A DNA stretch of 64,000 nt, taken from NCBI RefSeq assembly GCF_024139115.2, contig NC_085139.1, positions 140,622,097 to 140,686,096 of the forward strand. The letters are read 5' to 3'. Below, piece after piece: positions 11,701-26,700 of the stretch. Both the position numbers and the translations under genes were made by a program. This DNA comes from Armigeres subalbatus (taxonomy: Eukaryota; Arthropoda; Insecta; Diptera; Culicidae). The notes under the pieces were generated by a model, which was not told the DNA's origin, searched no databases, and saw only the letters and a list, made by a program, of their open reading frames with translations. Each line of letters opens with the position of its first letter. Within the stretch, counting starts at the first letter, position 1.

Positions 11701-14700
11701 TGGACAAAATACTATTTTGGTCAAATACCATTAGCGTAAATATTTTTCGACCTCAAAATCAATTATTTTTTTCTTCTTTCGGTATCAGTTACATTTGGTA
11801 ACGTAATGGTTTCTATCATTTTGAAACTTTTTGCTTTCAGTTGAGCATTCGCGTTTGCAAAGATCAACAATTATGTCATTATGTGTGTTCTCACATCCAC
11901 TGTGAAGGCACAATTCGCGACGCCTCCATCCATGTGACTGCAATTTTGTTTACTCACCTTTACTTTTTTTCCATTCCTTTTCTCAATGCCACAATAGGTC
12001 AGTCGGGTGGATGAAGAATCGCCGGCAGAAGTAACCGGGTTGAAGGCCGGCGACTGCGTGCTGGAGGTAAGATGAATAAAATATCTCGCTGTTGTGCCCA
12101 TATTCGATCTGCATCATATCATGATTTCGCGCCTGTCGATATGCAAAACACTTAGGGTTGGCGTATCAATAGTTCCGGTAGTAAACTATCAAAACATTGA
12201 TTAGCTATGAGAAACAGATGGAGCTTCAATACATTTTTAACGAATTTTATTGATATTTTTTTGTAAATAAAATAAATTTTGTTTAGTTTAGTAGAAAACT
12301 GAATTCTACATTATTGGTTTTAAAGTTTTAATCAGTTCAAGTTATTTCATGTTATTTGTAATGCATTTTTGTGTTTAATCAACATTGCGAGACGGCAGTG
12401 TCCCAGTGGGGGATGTAAGGTCAGCAAAGATTTGAGCGTTGAATGAAGTAAACAGGTTGCATATGCTAATTTTCTGCTAATGGGCTGAGAGGGGCTACTA
12501 TTCTGATCAACAATTTAGCAAGTTTTACGCAATTTTGTTATCAACCGGATACGTCGAGGTTGATTTTTTTTAACTTTGTTTATCTAAATTTGAGTTTAAA
12601 CTGTTTTTCCTCAAAAGTTATGTGGTTGGAAGTGTTTAATGCAAGTGTTTGTAAGTTAAAGTATAGTTTCGTATCTTTCTTACTTTCTGGATGTAGTTAT
12701 TTTTATTTCTTGTTCCTGCTCCGTTCTCCATCCTTTTTTCCCCCTCTGTGAGACAAGGATTGCCCTTTAGGAGCAATTGTAGATTGGTCTTTATAGGTTT
12801 GGTCACTAACCTTGTCGAGTAAGAATGACTCCAGCATTTTTTAATCATAAACGTATGGGATTTGTTGTGCAGTTATGGATATTAATTATTGATGATTTTA
12901 ACTACAAACAGCTACCAAATGATGGTGATGAACCCACCACATGCCTTCACAAAGGTTTGAGCTAGACGATTTGTCTATGTGATAATTATTTGATCAATTT
13001 TGATCAGATTTAACGGAAATCCACATATCGGCACCAACATTTCAAAAGGGCGTAACTGTTTTGTAAACAAGAGCATCTCACGTCGCTGGTGGGCTAATTT
13101 GAGCCCACCCAAGTAATTCAACACCACTGATAGAAGGGGCGAATTCTCTTCTTTCAATAAATGGCGCCGGATTGCGTGGTTGGGCACAAATCAGCCCACC
13201 AGCTCTTGTTTACAAAACAGTTACGCCCTTTTGAAATGTTGGTGCCGATATGTACCAACTATGTATTGTGGTATTATGGCATTTGCAAACATAGCATTGA
13301 TATCATCCTCCTGAAAAAATCATATGGGAATATTTATATTCTGTGGAAGATATTGATTTGAAAAATGTATTGGAGATAACCACTTTCCTTCAATGGGACA
13401 CAAACTCACGACCCTCAGTACGCTGAACTGGTGCTTTTAACCAACTAAGCTACGATGGACCTCCGTCGGCCTTCGAAACTTAGCGGCTACTGAATGGGCC
13501 CGAGATCATTCAGTAGCCGCTAAATTTCGAAGGCCGACGGAGGTCTGTCGTAGCTTAGTTGGTTGAAAGCACCAGTCTAGCGTGCAACTTTGGTAACCCG
13601 TTAACCAAGACGAACCTCTGCCATTGAATCTAAACCAAAATTTCAATAAAATTACGCGTGAACTCGTGGCAAGTGCAGAGGTGTTCTCGGCTTGCAGTGG
13701 GCGAGTGATTGCATCACCAATTCCTTTCCCATCTCCGATAGACCGTGAGGACATGGAGGTTGGAAAGAAAATCCTTTGTTTCCTTGTGCAATTGTTGTGG
13801 TCACTCGCGGAGTAACAACTACGAAGTGCATGGTCATCATGCTCATGCTCATGCTCAAGTTGTATATGCAGAGAGAAGATTGTTAGATATATGCCAAAGA
13901 ATAATGACTAGATGATGAATTAATCATATTCCTTTAATCCATCGAGTTAAAAGTACATTTATTGTACACTTTCATGCCCTGTCACGGAATAAATATTTTT
14001 TAAGATTTTTGTAGCATGGAATTTTGTAGCAGATTTTTTTCGTCCTACGCGTTTCTATAAAGAATGAAAGGGGCAGATATATGAACATCGCATGACAGCT
14101 CTCATTGAAATTGAGAAATATGTAGCAGTCCTGACTGAGATGATATTTGACAGAGATCAACACCTTACTCGCTGCGCCGCCGTAATCTGAGAAAGTGACA
14201 CTACCCGCGAAAAGTATGGAAGCGCAAAATTAAGAATTGCAACACCTACTTTGAATATTGCAACACCCCCCAAAAAGTTTAGCATCACTCCAGAACTATT
14301 CGTGATGATGTATCATCGGATCTATGCCATTTTGAATGATGGAACCTTCAGCAACATTGTTCACGAAGGAAGGAGGACAATTTAGCTCCCTGCGGTACAT
14401 TTGCCACCGATTGGACATTCGGATAATCCGTATTTAGGAACACGTGCGAAATCACCATTTCGTCCATCCGTTCGTTCCAGGGAGATGCGAAATTTTCATC
14501 ATCTTTCGTATTCGCAGTATAACAGAAAAACCGAGTGATGCTTGCTCGACCCCTGGTGACCACCTAGTGGCCCTCTGGGAGTTCCGGAACATCCGGTGAA
14601 GTGGTCAATTTCAGTCATCAAATTAGGAAATTTCCGGATTGGAAATTGTGTCGACTTCATTGGGCATAAAAGTATCATCGTGTTAGCCTCACGATATACG

Positions 14701-17700
14701 AATGCAAAAATGGTAACCTGGCTTAGAAACCTCGCAGTTAAGAACTATGTTAATAACTTAATGAACACTAAGCTGCAAGGCGGCTCTGTCCCAGTGTGGG
14801 GATGTAATGCCAATAAGAAGAAGAATTTCTGGAGGAATTTTCAATGAAATTTCTGGAAGAATTTAAGAAAAAATCTATGTAGGAATTTCTCAAGGAATTC
14901 CATTAGAAATTTCTTCCTGAAGTGATTCCTTGAAGAATTTTCGACGGAAAATTTCCTAGAGAAATTCCCGATGGAACTCATGAAGTAATTTCTGAGGAAA
15001 TTTCGAGGGGAACTTCCGATCAGTACATTTTATTCTCTCCCGCTTTTATAGAAAACATAAACAATGAAAAGAATTCCGCCAAATTTTCACGGATTTTTAT
15101 TTCATGAAAGCGCATCAAACTAACTCGAAAATCATGAATAATATAATAAATTTATCGACTAGTCATTATTATTTACACAGATCTATTAAAGCTTTTTAGA
15201 AATTTTGATTTCAAGACAAAGCAACATCCCCATCATGACTGCTTGTAATGTAACAGTTGACCGGGAGCCCTCTACATTTTCATTTGGTGTCTTGGAAATG
15301 GAAATATATCTGTTTTCGCTTTCATATGACGATCACGAAAACTACCAGTACTGCTTCCGATGGAATTTCGAAGGAATTTTCGGAAGAATTTGAGAATCTT
15401 GGGAAAATACCCAGGAATAGTACATTCAAAGTTAATTGCCTACATGCCGGGTTTTAAGCAACCCGGAGTGGATATTAATTACTATGTCTTAAACTATGCA
15501 TATGCACAACATGTGATAGATTTAGTTCGGAAAAGGTATTGCAGGGTAACCACCCCTTCGGTGGGCTTTGATCCAACGTCCCCAGTACGCTAGACAGGTG
15601 CTTTCCCTACATTACCCGCTAAGCTGCAGAGGACGACGGAGGTCCTTCGTAACTTAGCAGGGAAAGCACCTGTTTAGCGTACTGGGGTCGTGGGATCAAA
15701 GCCCACCGAAGGGGCGGTTACCCTCCAATACCTTTTCCGAACTAAATCTATCACATGTTGTGCATATGCATAATCGAGTTTCAGACCCAGCAAAAGTTTC
15801 ATGTGTTTCTGTAGGGTTTTCAAATGGATTGTTTAGTAGGAATATCCGAAATGATTCGTGGAAGAATTTCAGAGGCAATTCCTGAGGGAAGTTCATAAGT
15901 GATTGTGCGACAATTTCCCGAAAACCAATTTCCGAATGCAATGCCTATTTCTGAAGAAAGGACCACATCTACCATTACCTTACTTCGTTAAACTGTCTTC
16001 TTTTAAAGAATGGATCCCATCCCTATTATCTTATTTCGGACAGGTACATGTTATTAAAGAAAGAATGATAACATAATTATCTGGGGAAACACCCACTGAA
16101 AAAGGGACACATTTACTATTGCATTATTCCGAGCAAATGCATTCTTTTTAAAGAAGGATTCACATTTACCAGTGCCTCATTCTGGGCAAACACATTATTT
16201 TTTCACATTAAGTTATACTTCCCAAGAAGGTATATACAAGACAGGTCCGAAGATAGAAAAAATATTCACCAAAACACTTTCAATCGAAATTGCCGTTTGC
16301 CTTAAAAAACAGCCTTTGTTTGACTATTTTAGAACAAAAACTTCCTTGGAAATCAATGTACTCTGATATCTTTATAATTTAACAACACATCTTGGAGGAT
16401 CAATGACATCTAATACTACCAAAGGATATTAAGCTAATAATGTCCGATAAGACACTCCTCAACATATCTTTTAAAGCTGCTCTTTTCGGACTTTCAAGAC
16501 TTACCATAGACTTTACCATAGCAAGCCGCGCCTGCAGTGCCCTATAGGGCTGCTTTGTCTCTTTCTTGCTGCAAAGAAATTAGAAAACAACAAGGCCAGT
16601 AAACGTCAAAATTTATGAAGAACGAAAGAGAAAGAGATCTTTCCGTGCAGTGCCCTATTGCAAAATATTTTCTGGGCTACTGTGATAATCCCTTCGCTTT
16701 CAAAGGATTTTATGTTCCTCACTTAGATATCTCAATGACCCGATAATCCCTTCAATGTCGATTTATGAAGAGTTGCCTGTTTATTATTGCTTATTATTAA
16801 ATTATTTCAAAAATACCTTAATTGATGTTAAATAAAGCAAGAAAAGCATTAAAATAAAAGAACTATTAGGGGAAACCGCCAAATGTTGAACGGCTAATTT
16901 TGTCGTCTATTGTTGAACTCCCATAAGAAATGCACGTGCGTTCAACAATAGGCGAAGAAATTGGCCGTTCAACATTTGGCAAATTACCCTATATTGAGCG
17001 TTAATGAATAAAGCTTTCAATGAATGATTAAATTGGTTATGATTAAATCATTTAATCTTATGATTAAAGATTATGATTAATGATTTATTCATTTTTGACA
17101 ATGATTAATGATTATGATTAACGATTAAAATATTTTTTTTACAATGAATAACGATTATGAATAATGAATAAAATATTTGAAGTATGATTAACGATTACCG
17201 ATCGTGATTAAATGTTGACAGAATATGTGTATGATTAATGATTAACGATCAATATGATTAATGAATAATGATTATGAATAATCAAATTAAATGATTTGCA
17301 TAGTGATCAATAGTCAAGTAACCTTTCTTCTAAATTGAGCTATTAAAAGGTATAAAATTATATGATTATGATTAAAGATTAATGAATAAAAGCGATGTAT
17401 GCAATGATTAAAAATGATGATTAATGAATAAATTAAAAACAATTATGAATATGATTAGTGATTAATGATTGAATGTAGAATTATATGATTAATGATTAGT
17501 GATTAAGGATTAAATCATATTTTTGTATGATTATGATTAATGAATAATGATTAAATAACCCATTATTCATTAATCATGATTAAATCTATGATTAATCACT
17601 AATGCTCTGCCCTATATGTTGTTCAAGAAAGCAACGTGAAGTTTTTTTTTGTAATATGTAGATTTGGTTCTGGGTTTACCCAAACTTCATCGATACATGG

Positions 17701-20700
17701 ACGTGGACCATTTTAAAAAAAATTGCGCAAAGCCATTTTTTCATTCACTATTCTTATTGATCACGTTAATCAGAATCACGTCTGGAACTGAGAATCAAAT
17801 CACAAATAATTGAAATAGCAGCCGGAAATTAACATTATCACGCAAAGAACATTCTGCAATTATTTGTGGAACCAATTATCTTTGGAATATTTCCTTTCAG
17901 TCTCTCAACCATCAGGTATGGGTGGCTGTTCTCGTTGACTCGCTGTTCTCCCCTTATTTGTTGACTTTAAATCACAAATAAAAATTAACACCGTATTGAT
18001 GATTCCTAATATTTTTTCGAAGGCTATGTAAGCCGTTAGTCAACGCTGACTTTCGTTAATGATCCTTGTCGACTCAATAAGCATCTATTGATCGTGTTGA
18101 AAATATATTGCGGTAATAAACATAATAAAAAATGCAGTAAGCATTTTCGATTTATACAAATAACCAATAGAGAAACGTCTTGTATTATTTGGTATGATGT
18201 GTTTTCAAAGAAGTGAGGTGCATTTACATTCAAGGTTTAACGGGTGAATCCCATGAACATCGGTTAGATAATATTAAGATAAAGCGGTCACCATCATTTG
18301 AAATTATATTTCACAGCGCGGATGATTTTAAAACTTTTCCAAATATTCCTAATTCTCAATACACTTGTGTTATATAAATTGTAAAGTGTGTAAATAAAAA
18401 AAACGAGAAATTCTTTGATTTTAAGAATACCAATTTATCAAAACTCATGCATTTGTTTTATCCTGTGGCTCTTCTAGCGACAGTTTTTATTTCAAAACCC
18501 TATAAATGAGTCCAAGAGGAATCTAGCTGTAAATTGCATAGTTATGGCATTTTGTAATCCTGAAAACTCTCACACCTTTTATTGTTGCGTGTTGTATATA
18601 TTAGTCACTAAATGTTGATTTATGCGTGGTTATACTGTTATATCAATAACTAACAAACTTCATCTCTCTTCTTTCATTAAATATCATCGGTAAATGGAGA
18701 ACAGATGTCTCAGAAATGAACTCGTATTTTTTTTCTCAATTTTAGGTGAACAATGAAGACGTTCTCGGGATGCGCATTGCTGAAGTGGCGAATATGGTGC
18801 GCTCCAAATCAGACATTGTCACACTGCTGCTGTGGAGCACGGGGATGGAGCCCAGCTGCAACCCGGAATCACTTTGCTGCGGTCCAATGCCAATCAATCT
18901 AGAGCGGCTGTCAGCCAGTATGCAAACTATTGTGGCCGCCCTGGAATGCCCCGTGTGCTTTGACACAATTCCTCCGCCAGTGTTCCAGTGCCAGAATGGT
19001 CACCTTGTTTGCTCGCGGTGCCGCGTCCGGTCGGAAAAATGTGCCATTTGTAGAGAAAAATATACTCTAGGAAGGTCGCTGCTGGCAGAACAAGTTTACC
19101 AGTCCATAACCGAAGCATTCAATTTAGCGGAAGGCAGCGACGGTAAACTGAGGGAGCGGTTGTTCGGAGCAAAGTGCACCAGAAAGCTTCCATTTCACAG
19201 TGAAGGAAATTTGCCCGCAGGAAAACAAATCCACTCCCATACTCATAAATTCTTAGCCAAGATAATGGGCAAATCGTCATCCGTAGATAACCTTAGTAAT
19301 AAGCAACATATGAACCCCAACGGAGATTTAAATGCTTCGAAAGGCAAATCCCTTTCCTTATCTTCAAGTGAAATTTTCAAGTAATTAGATTGTTGAATTA
19401 TTCCTTCTCCCGTTGTAGGCCATAAATTCAAGAATATTGTTCTTTCAGGCGCGATAACACAATATCTGTCCCTCGATGTACATCGGCCAACCGGTTGGCA
19501 CCGGAACTGACTGGATCCTGCAATAGTTTGAACACCCGACGAGCAACATCATCGTTGTCGTGCAATGTTTCGGCGGAAAGCCTGAGCAGTATACCGGAAA
19601 ATGGCATTCAAATCATAGTTCCAACCCAGCAGAGCACCTATTGCTGCCCTTGCGGCGAGTACTGCAATGATAAGATAAACGGTAAGACGGTGGGAAACAA
19701 CTGATATGATGTAATGGCATGTAACATAAGTTGACCCGCATCGAATACGATGGAATGTTGTAATGGATATCATTAATTTATTTTTACATTTTTAATGTGA
19801 AGCTTCTTATTGTGTAACATAGGACCTAAATGGGTAAGATTTGCTCACTATCCTTCAAATGGATTTTCTAGTGCTTAGTCTATTTGACCCCAAAACTGAT
19901 TTTATTTTTTTATTTTGAAACATTTTTTTAAATACCGCCATTGGGGGGACAATGGGTCTGGGGGTGAATTTTTTAAATTGATTTTGGATGGAACATTGAA
20001 TATATTGAAACAAAAGCGGACTCAGTTATGTTTTGAATATTGAAAAAGAAAGTAGGGTTTCAATATGTATTGGATACTGGGATATTAGATATTAGACATA
20101 GGATAGATATAAATTGGATTTTGATATTCGATTTCAATGTTTGACTTTATGATTCAGTTAAGAATACAATACGACTAGGATTTAGTTATTTTTTAAATTT
20201 TATAGAAGCATTGGATTTGTATTTTGGGTTCAAGTATTTATTTTATTGCTATCGGAAAATATCCAAATCCAATCCAAATCCAATCCAAATCCAATCCAAA
20301 TCCAATCCAAATCCAATCCAAATCCAAATCCAATCCAAATCCAATCCAAATCCAATCCAAATCCAAATCCAATCCAAACATAATCCAAATCAATCCTAAT
20401 CCAATCCAAATCCATTTCAAATCCAATCCAAATCCAATCCAAATCCAATCCAAATCCAATCCAAACCAATCCAAACCAATCCAAACCAATCCAAATCCAA
20501 CCAAACCAATCCAAACCAATCCAAATCCAATCCAAACCAATCCAAACCAATCCAAACCAACCAAACCAATCCAAACCAATCCAAACCAATCCAAACCAAT
20601 CCAAACCAATCCAAACCAATCCAAACCAATCCAAACCAACCAAACCAATCCAAACCAACCGAACCAATCCAAACCAATCCAATCCAAACACAACCAAACC

Positions 20701-23700
20701 AACCAAACCAATTCAAACCAATCAAACCAATCCAAACCAACCAAACCATTTCAAACCAATCCAAACCAACCCAAACCAATCCAAACCAATCCAAACCAAT
20801 CCAAACCAATCCAAATCAAATCCAAATCCAATCCAAACCAATCCAAACCAATCCAAACCAATCCAAACCAATCCAAACCAACCCAAACCAATCCATATCC
20901 AATCCAAACCAATCCAACCAAACCAATCAAATCCAATCCAAACCAATCCAAACCAATCCAAACCAATCCAAACCAATCCAAACCAACCAAACCAATCCAA
21001 ACCAATCCAAACCAATCCAAACCAATCCAAACCAACCAAACCAACCAAACCAATCCAAACCAACCAAACCAATCCAAACCAATCCAAACCATTTCAAACC
21101 AATCCAAACCAACCCAAACCAATCCACATCCAATCCAAACCAATCCAAACCAATCCAAACCAATCCAAACCAAACCAAACCAATCCGAACCAATCCAAAC
21201 CAATCCAAATCCAATCCAAACCAATCCAAACCAATCCAAACCAATCCAAACCAATCCAAATCCAATCCAACCAATCCAAACCAATCCAAACCAATCCAAA
21301 CCAATCCAAACCAATCCAAACCAATCCAAACCAATCCAAACCAATCCAAACCAATCCAAACCAACCAAACCAATCCAAACCAATCCAAACCAATCCAACC
21401 AAACCAATCCAAACCAATCCAAACCAACCAAACCAACCAAACCAACCAATCCAAACCAATCCAAACCAATCCAAACCAACCAAACCAATCCAAACCAATC
21501 CAAACCAATCCAAACCAATCCAAACCAATCAAATCGAATCCAAACCAATCCAAACCAACCAAACCAACCAACCAACCAATCCAAACCAATCCAAACCAAT
21601 CGAAACCAAACCAATCCAAACCAATCCAAACCAATCAAACCAATCCAAACCAACCAAACCAATCCAACCAACCAAACCAACCAAACCAATCCAAACCAAT
21701 CCAAACCAATCCAAACCAATCCAAACCAAACCAACCAATCCAAACCAATCCAAATCCAATCCAAACCAATCCAAACCAATCCAAACCAATCCCAAACCAA
21801 TCCAAACCAATCCAAACCAATCCAAACCAATCCAACCAATCCAAACCAATCCAATCCAAACCAATCCAAACCAATCCAAACCAATCCAAACCAATCCAAA
21901 CCAATCCAAACCAATCCAAACCAACCAAACCAACCAAACCAATCCAAACCAATCCAAACCAATCCAAACCAACCAAACCAATCCAAACCAATCCAAACCA
22001 ATCCAAACCAATCCAAACCAATCCAAACCAATCCAAACCAACCAAACCAATCAAACCAATCCAAACCAATCCAAACCAATCCAAACCAATCCAAACCAAC
22101 CAAACCAATCCAAACCAATCCAAACCAATCCAAACCAATCCAAACCAACCAAACCAATCCAAACCAATCCAAACCAATCCAAACCAATCCAAATTCAATC
22201 CAAACCAACCAAACCAATCCAAATCTAATCCAAACCAATCCAAACCAATCCAAACCAATCCAAATCAAACCAAACCAACCAAACCAACCAATCCAAATCC
22301 AATCCAAATCCAATCCAAATCCAATCCAAATCCAATCCAAATCCAATCCAAATCCAATCCAAATCCAATCCAAATCCAATCCAAATCCAATCCAAATCCA
22401 ATCCAAATCCATTTCAAATCCAATCCAAATCCATTTCAAATCCAATCCAAATCCATCCCAAATCCAATCCATATCCAATCCAAATCCAATCCAAATCCAA
22501 TCCAAATCCAATCCAAATCCAATCCATAGGGTAAATGATGTATCTTGGACAAGCGCAGGACATTCATTAGAAAATATATCGAGATTGAATAGTATAAAAC
22601 AATTGAACACCACTAGGTTCATCCAAATACATAACCTATGATTAGGCTTGTGTCTCCATTGCCCAATTTTTGAGTAAATTACGTTTACTAGGTGTAAACT
22701 GTGATATACTGCGAACTGAAATATTTTCTTTTTGGACATCATGTAGGGTTACTGCTCCTGGACTTCATCTCATAGCTCCGATATTGGTCTCACGAAAAAC
22801 AAAGCAATGAAAAGGTATTTGATTTGTTTATTATTTTTGTGATTTTTTTCAGCAGTGAGCACGCATGTTAGCAAAAAGAAGCAACGAAATTGGTGCCGTA
22901 TTTCTTTGTTTCGCGATGAGATGAATATATGTACAGTGAGATGGAAAACGGAACAGTTCCCCTATATAATTTCGACATGGAAAATGCATATATTTTGGAC
23001 AGAGTCATTTTCTCCAAATTTAAGAATGGCCACCTACAGATCTCAATGGTATGACTTACCTACACGTATCCATATTCATTTAAATGCATTTATTTGCTTA
23101 ACTGACATAGATTAAACCAGAAATTAACATTGTTTCGCAATCTTATCGAAATCATTGAAAACAGCCTGAAAGTTGGCAATTAATGGTTCATCCATGTACT
23201 GTACATGGGGTGACCAATAAATGTCTGATGCATAAAAACATAACTTCATTTTGGTCACTCCTTTTCTTCCGTCTCAAGTTCATGTTAAGCGATTGGAATA
23301 TGTTAGTATCTCAATTACAATCAAACTTTTGGCTGCAAGACCTCAAAATTGCTGTTTGAACCAATTTAAACGTGTTTCAGGTGCATGTTACGAAGAGTCC
23401 TATAATGCATGTTCTCCTGCATACTGGCGTCCAGCAGACACTTTGGTAGAAAGCTTTACATTTAAGGTAATTTTAAAGATAAATAATAGTTGATTTGTGA
23501 ATTCTCATTAGGAGCTGCTAGAGTTGAGGTAAAAGTATGCAATGATCATACTTTCGATAAAAAATTTCCTACACATTATCTAAAATTGATCGAAGAAGCT
23601 CAGGCTTGTCCAAAATATGTACATGTCCAAAATATATCATTTACCCTATCCAATCCAAATCCAATCCAAATCCAATCCAAATCCAATCCAAATCCAATCC

Positions 23701-26700
23701 AAATCCAATCCAAATCCAATCCAAATCCAATCCAAATCCAATCCAAATCCAATCCAAATCCAATCCAAATCCAATCCAAATCCAATCCAAATCAATCCAA
23801 ACCAATCCAATCCAAACCAATCCAAACCAATCCAAACCAATCCAAACCAATCCAAACCAATCCAAACCAATCCAAACCAATCCAAACCAATCCAAACCAA
23901 TCCAAACCAATCCAAACCAATCCAAACCAATCCAAACCAATCCACATCCAATCCAAATCCAATCCAAACCAATCCAAACCAATCCAAACCAATCCAAACC
24001 AATCAAACCAATCCAAACCAATCCAACCAATCCAAACCAATCCAAACCAATCCAAACCAATCCAAAACGCAATCCAAACCAACCAAACCAATCCAAACCA
24101 ATCCAAACCAATCCAAACCAATCCAAACCAATCCAAACCAATCCAAACCAATCCAAACCATTTCAAACCAATCCAAACCAACCCAAACCAATCCATATCC
24201 AGTCCAAACCAATCCAAATCCAATCCAAACCAATCCAAACCAATCCAAACCAAACCAAACCAATCCGAATCCAATCCAAACCAATCCGAACCAATCCAAA
24301 CCAATCCAAACCAATCCAAACCAACCAAACCAATCCAAACCAATCCCAACCAATCCAAACCAATCCAAACCAATCCATATCCAATCCAAACCAATCCAAA
24401 CCAAACCAATCCAAACCAATCCAAACCAATCCAAACCAATCCAAACACAATCCAAACCAACCAAACCAATCCAAACCAATCCAAACCAATCCAAACCAAT
24501 CCAAACCAACCAAACCAATCCAAACCAACCAAACCAATCCAAACCAATCCAAACCAATCCAAACCAATCAAACCAACCAAACCAATCCAAACCAATCCAA
24601 ACCAATCCAAACCAATCCAAACCAATCCAAACCAATCCAAACCAACCAAACCAATCCAACCAATCCAAACCAATCCAAACCAATCCAACCAATCCAAACC
24701 AATCCAATCCAAACCAACCAAACCAACCAAACCAATCCAAACCAATCCAAACCAATCCAACCAATCCAAACCAATCCAAACCAATCCAAACCAATCCAAA
24801 CCAACCAAACCAATCCAAACCAATCCAAACCAATCCAGTCCAAACCAAATCCAAACCAATCCAAACCAATCCAAACCAATCCAAACCGATCCAAACCAAC
24901 CAAACCAATCCAAACCAATCCAACCAAACCAAATCCAATCCAATCCAATCCAAACCAATCCAAACCAACCAAACCAACCAAACCAATCCAAACCAATCCA
25001 AACCAACCAATCCAATCCAACCAATCCAACCAATCCAACCAATCCAATCCAAACCAATCCAAACCAATCCAACCAATCCAAACCAATCCACCAATCCAAC
25101 CAAACCAATCCAATCCAAACCAACCAATTCCAACCAAACCAATTCCAATCCAATCCAAACCAATCCAACCAAAACCAAACCAATCCACATCCAATCCAAA
25201 CCAATCCAAATCCAATCCAAACCAATTCAAACCAATCCAAACCAATCCAACCAATCCAATCCAAACCAACCAATCCAACCAATCCAATCAATCCAATCCA
25301 AACCAATCCAAACCAATCCAAAATCAAACCAAACCAACCAATCCAACCAAACCAATCCAAACCAATCCAAATCCCAAACCAACCAAATCCAATCCAAATC
25401 CAAATCCAATCCAAATCCAATCCAAATCCAATCCAAATCCAATCCAAATCCAATCCAATTCCAATCCAAATCCAATCCAATTCCAATCCAAATCCAATTC
25501 TAATCCAATCCAAATCCAATTCTAATCCAATCAAAATCCAATCCAAATCCAATCCATATCCAATCCAAATCCAATCCAAATCCAATCCAAAATCAAATCC
25601 AAATCCAAATCTTAATCCAAATCCAAATCTTAATCCAAATCCAAATCCAATTCAAATCCGATTCAAATCCAATCCATATCCAATCCAAATCCAATCCGAA
25701 TCCAATCCAAATCCAATCCAAATCCAATCCAATCAAATTCCAATCCAACCAACCAATTCAAACCGATCCAAACCAATCCAATCCGAATCCAATCCAAACC
25801 AATCCAAACCAATCAAAATCCAAACCAATCCAAACCAATCCAAACCAAACCAAATTCAAGTCCAATCCAAACCAATTCAAACCGATCCAACCAATCCAAT
25901 CCAATCCAAACCAATTCAAACCGATCCAAACCAATCCAATCCGAATCCAATCCAAACCAATCCAAATCCAATCAAAATCCAAACCAATCAAACCAATCCA
26001 AACCAAACCAAGTCCAATCCACATCCAATCCATATCCAATCCAAACCAATCCAAACCAATCCAAAATCAAATCAAACCAAACCAAACCAATCCAACCAAT
26101 CCAAATCAAACCAAACCAATCCAAACCAATCCAAATCCAACCAATCCAATCCAATCAATCCAAACCAATCCAAACCAATCCAAACCAATCCAACCAATCA
26201 ATCCAATTCAAATCCGATCCAAATCCAATCCAATCCGAATCCAATCCAAATCCAATCCAAATCCAATCCAAATCCAATCCAAATCCAATCAAAATCCAAA
26301 TCCAATCCAAATCTAATCCAAATCCAAATCCAAATCCAAGTCCAATCCAAATCCAATTCAAATCCAATTCAAATCCGATCCAAATCCGATCCAAATCCAA
26401 TCCAAATCCAATCCAAATCCAATCCAAATCCAATTCAAATCCGATCCAAATCCAATCCAATCCGAATCCAATCCAATCCAAATCCAATCCAAATCCAATC
26501 CAAATCCAATCCAAATCCAATCCAAATCCAATCCAAATCCAATACAAATCCAATCCAAATCCAAATCCAATCCAAGTCGAATCCAAATCCAATCTACATC
26601 CAATCCAAATCCAATTCCAATGTTTTATACCCAATCTAATAATATTTTAAATTCAATACAAAGCTGATTCGAATAGTCTTATTCGTTTCCGAATAACAGA

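Noticed and set aside
20224..22641. 805-codon open frame with NPIQIQSKS repeats
   Set aside because: Produced by the stop-free 11-bp minisatellite; equally long frames exist on the other strand, and the sequence is in an intron of gene A.
22855..23493. Extra exons of gene A between exons 4 and 5
   Set aside because: Some splice-like edges exist, but exon 4 joins exon 5 in phase and matches gene B without a gap; the segment lies inside the TA-flanked element.
23490..26639. 1049-codon open frame starting in non-repeat sequence
   Set aside because: Its unique start lies in the TA-flanked inserted element and the rest is the minisatellite; no domain and no splice support.
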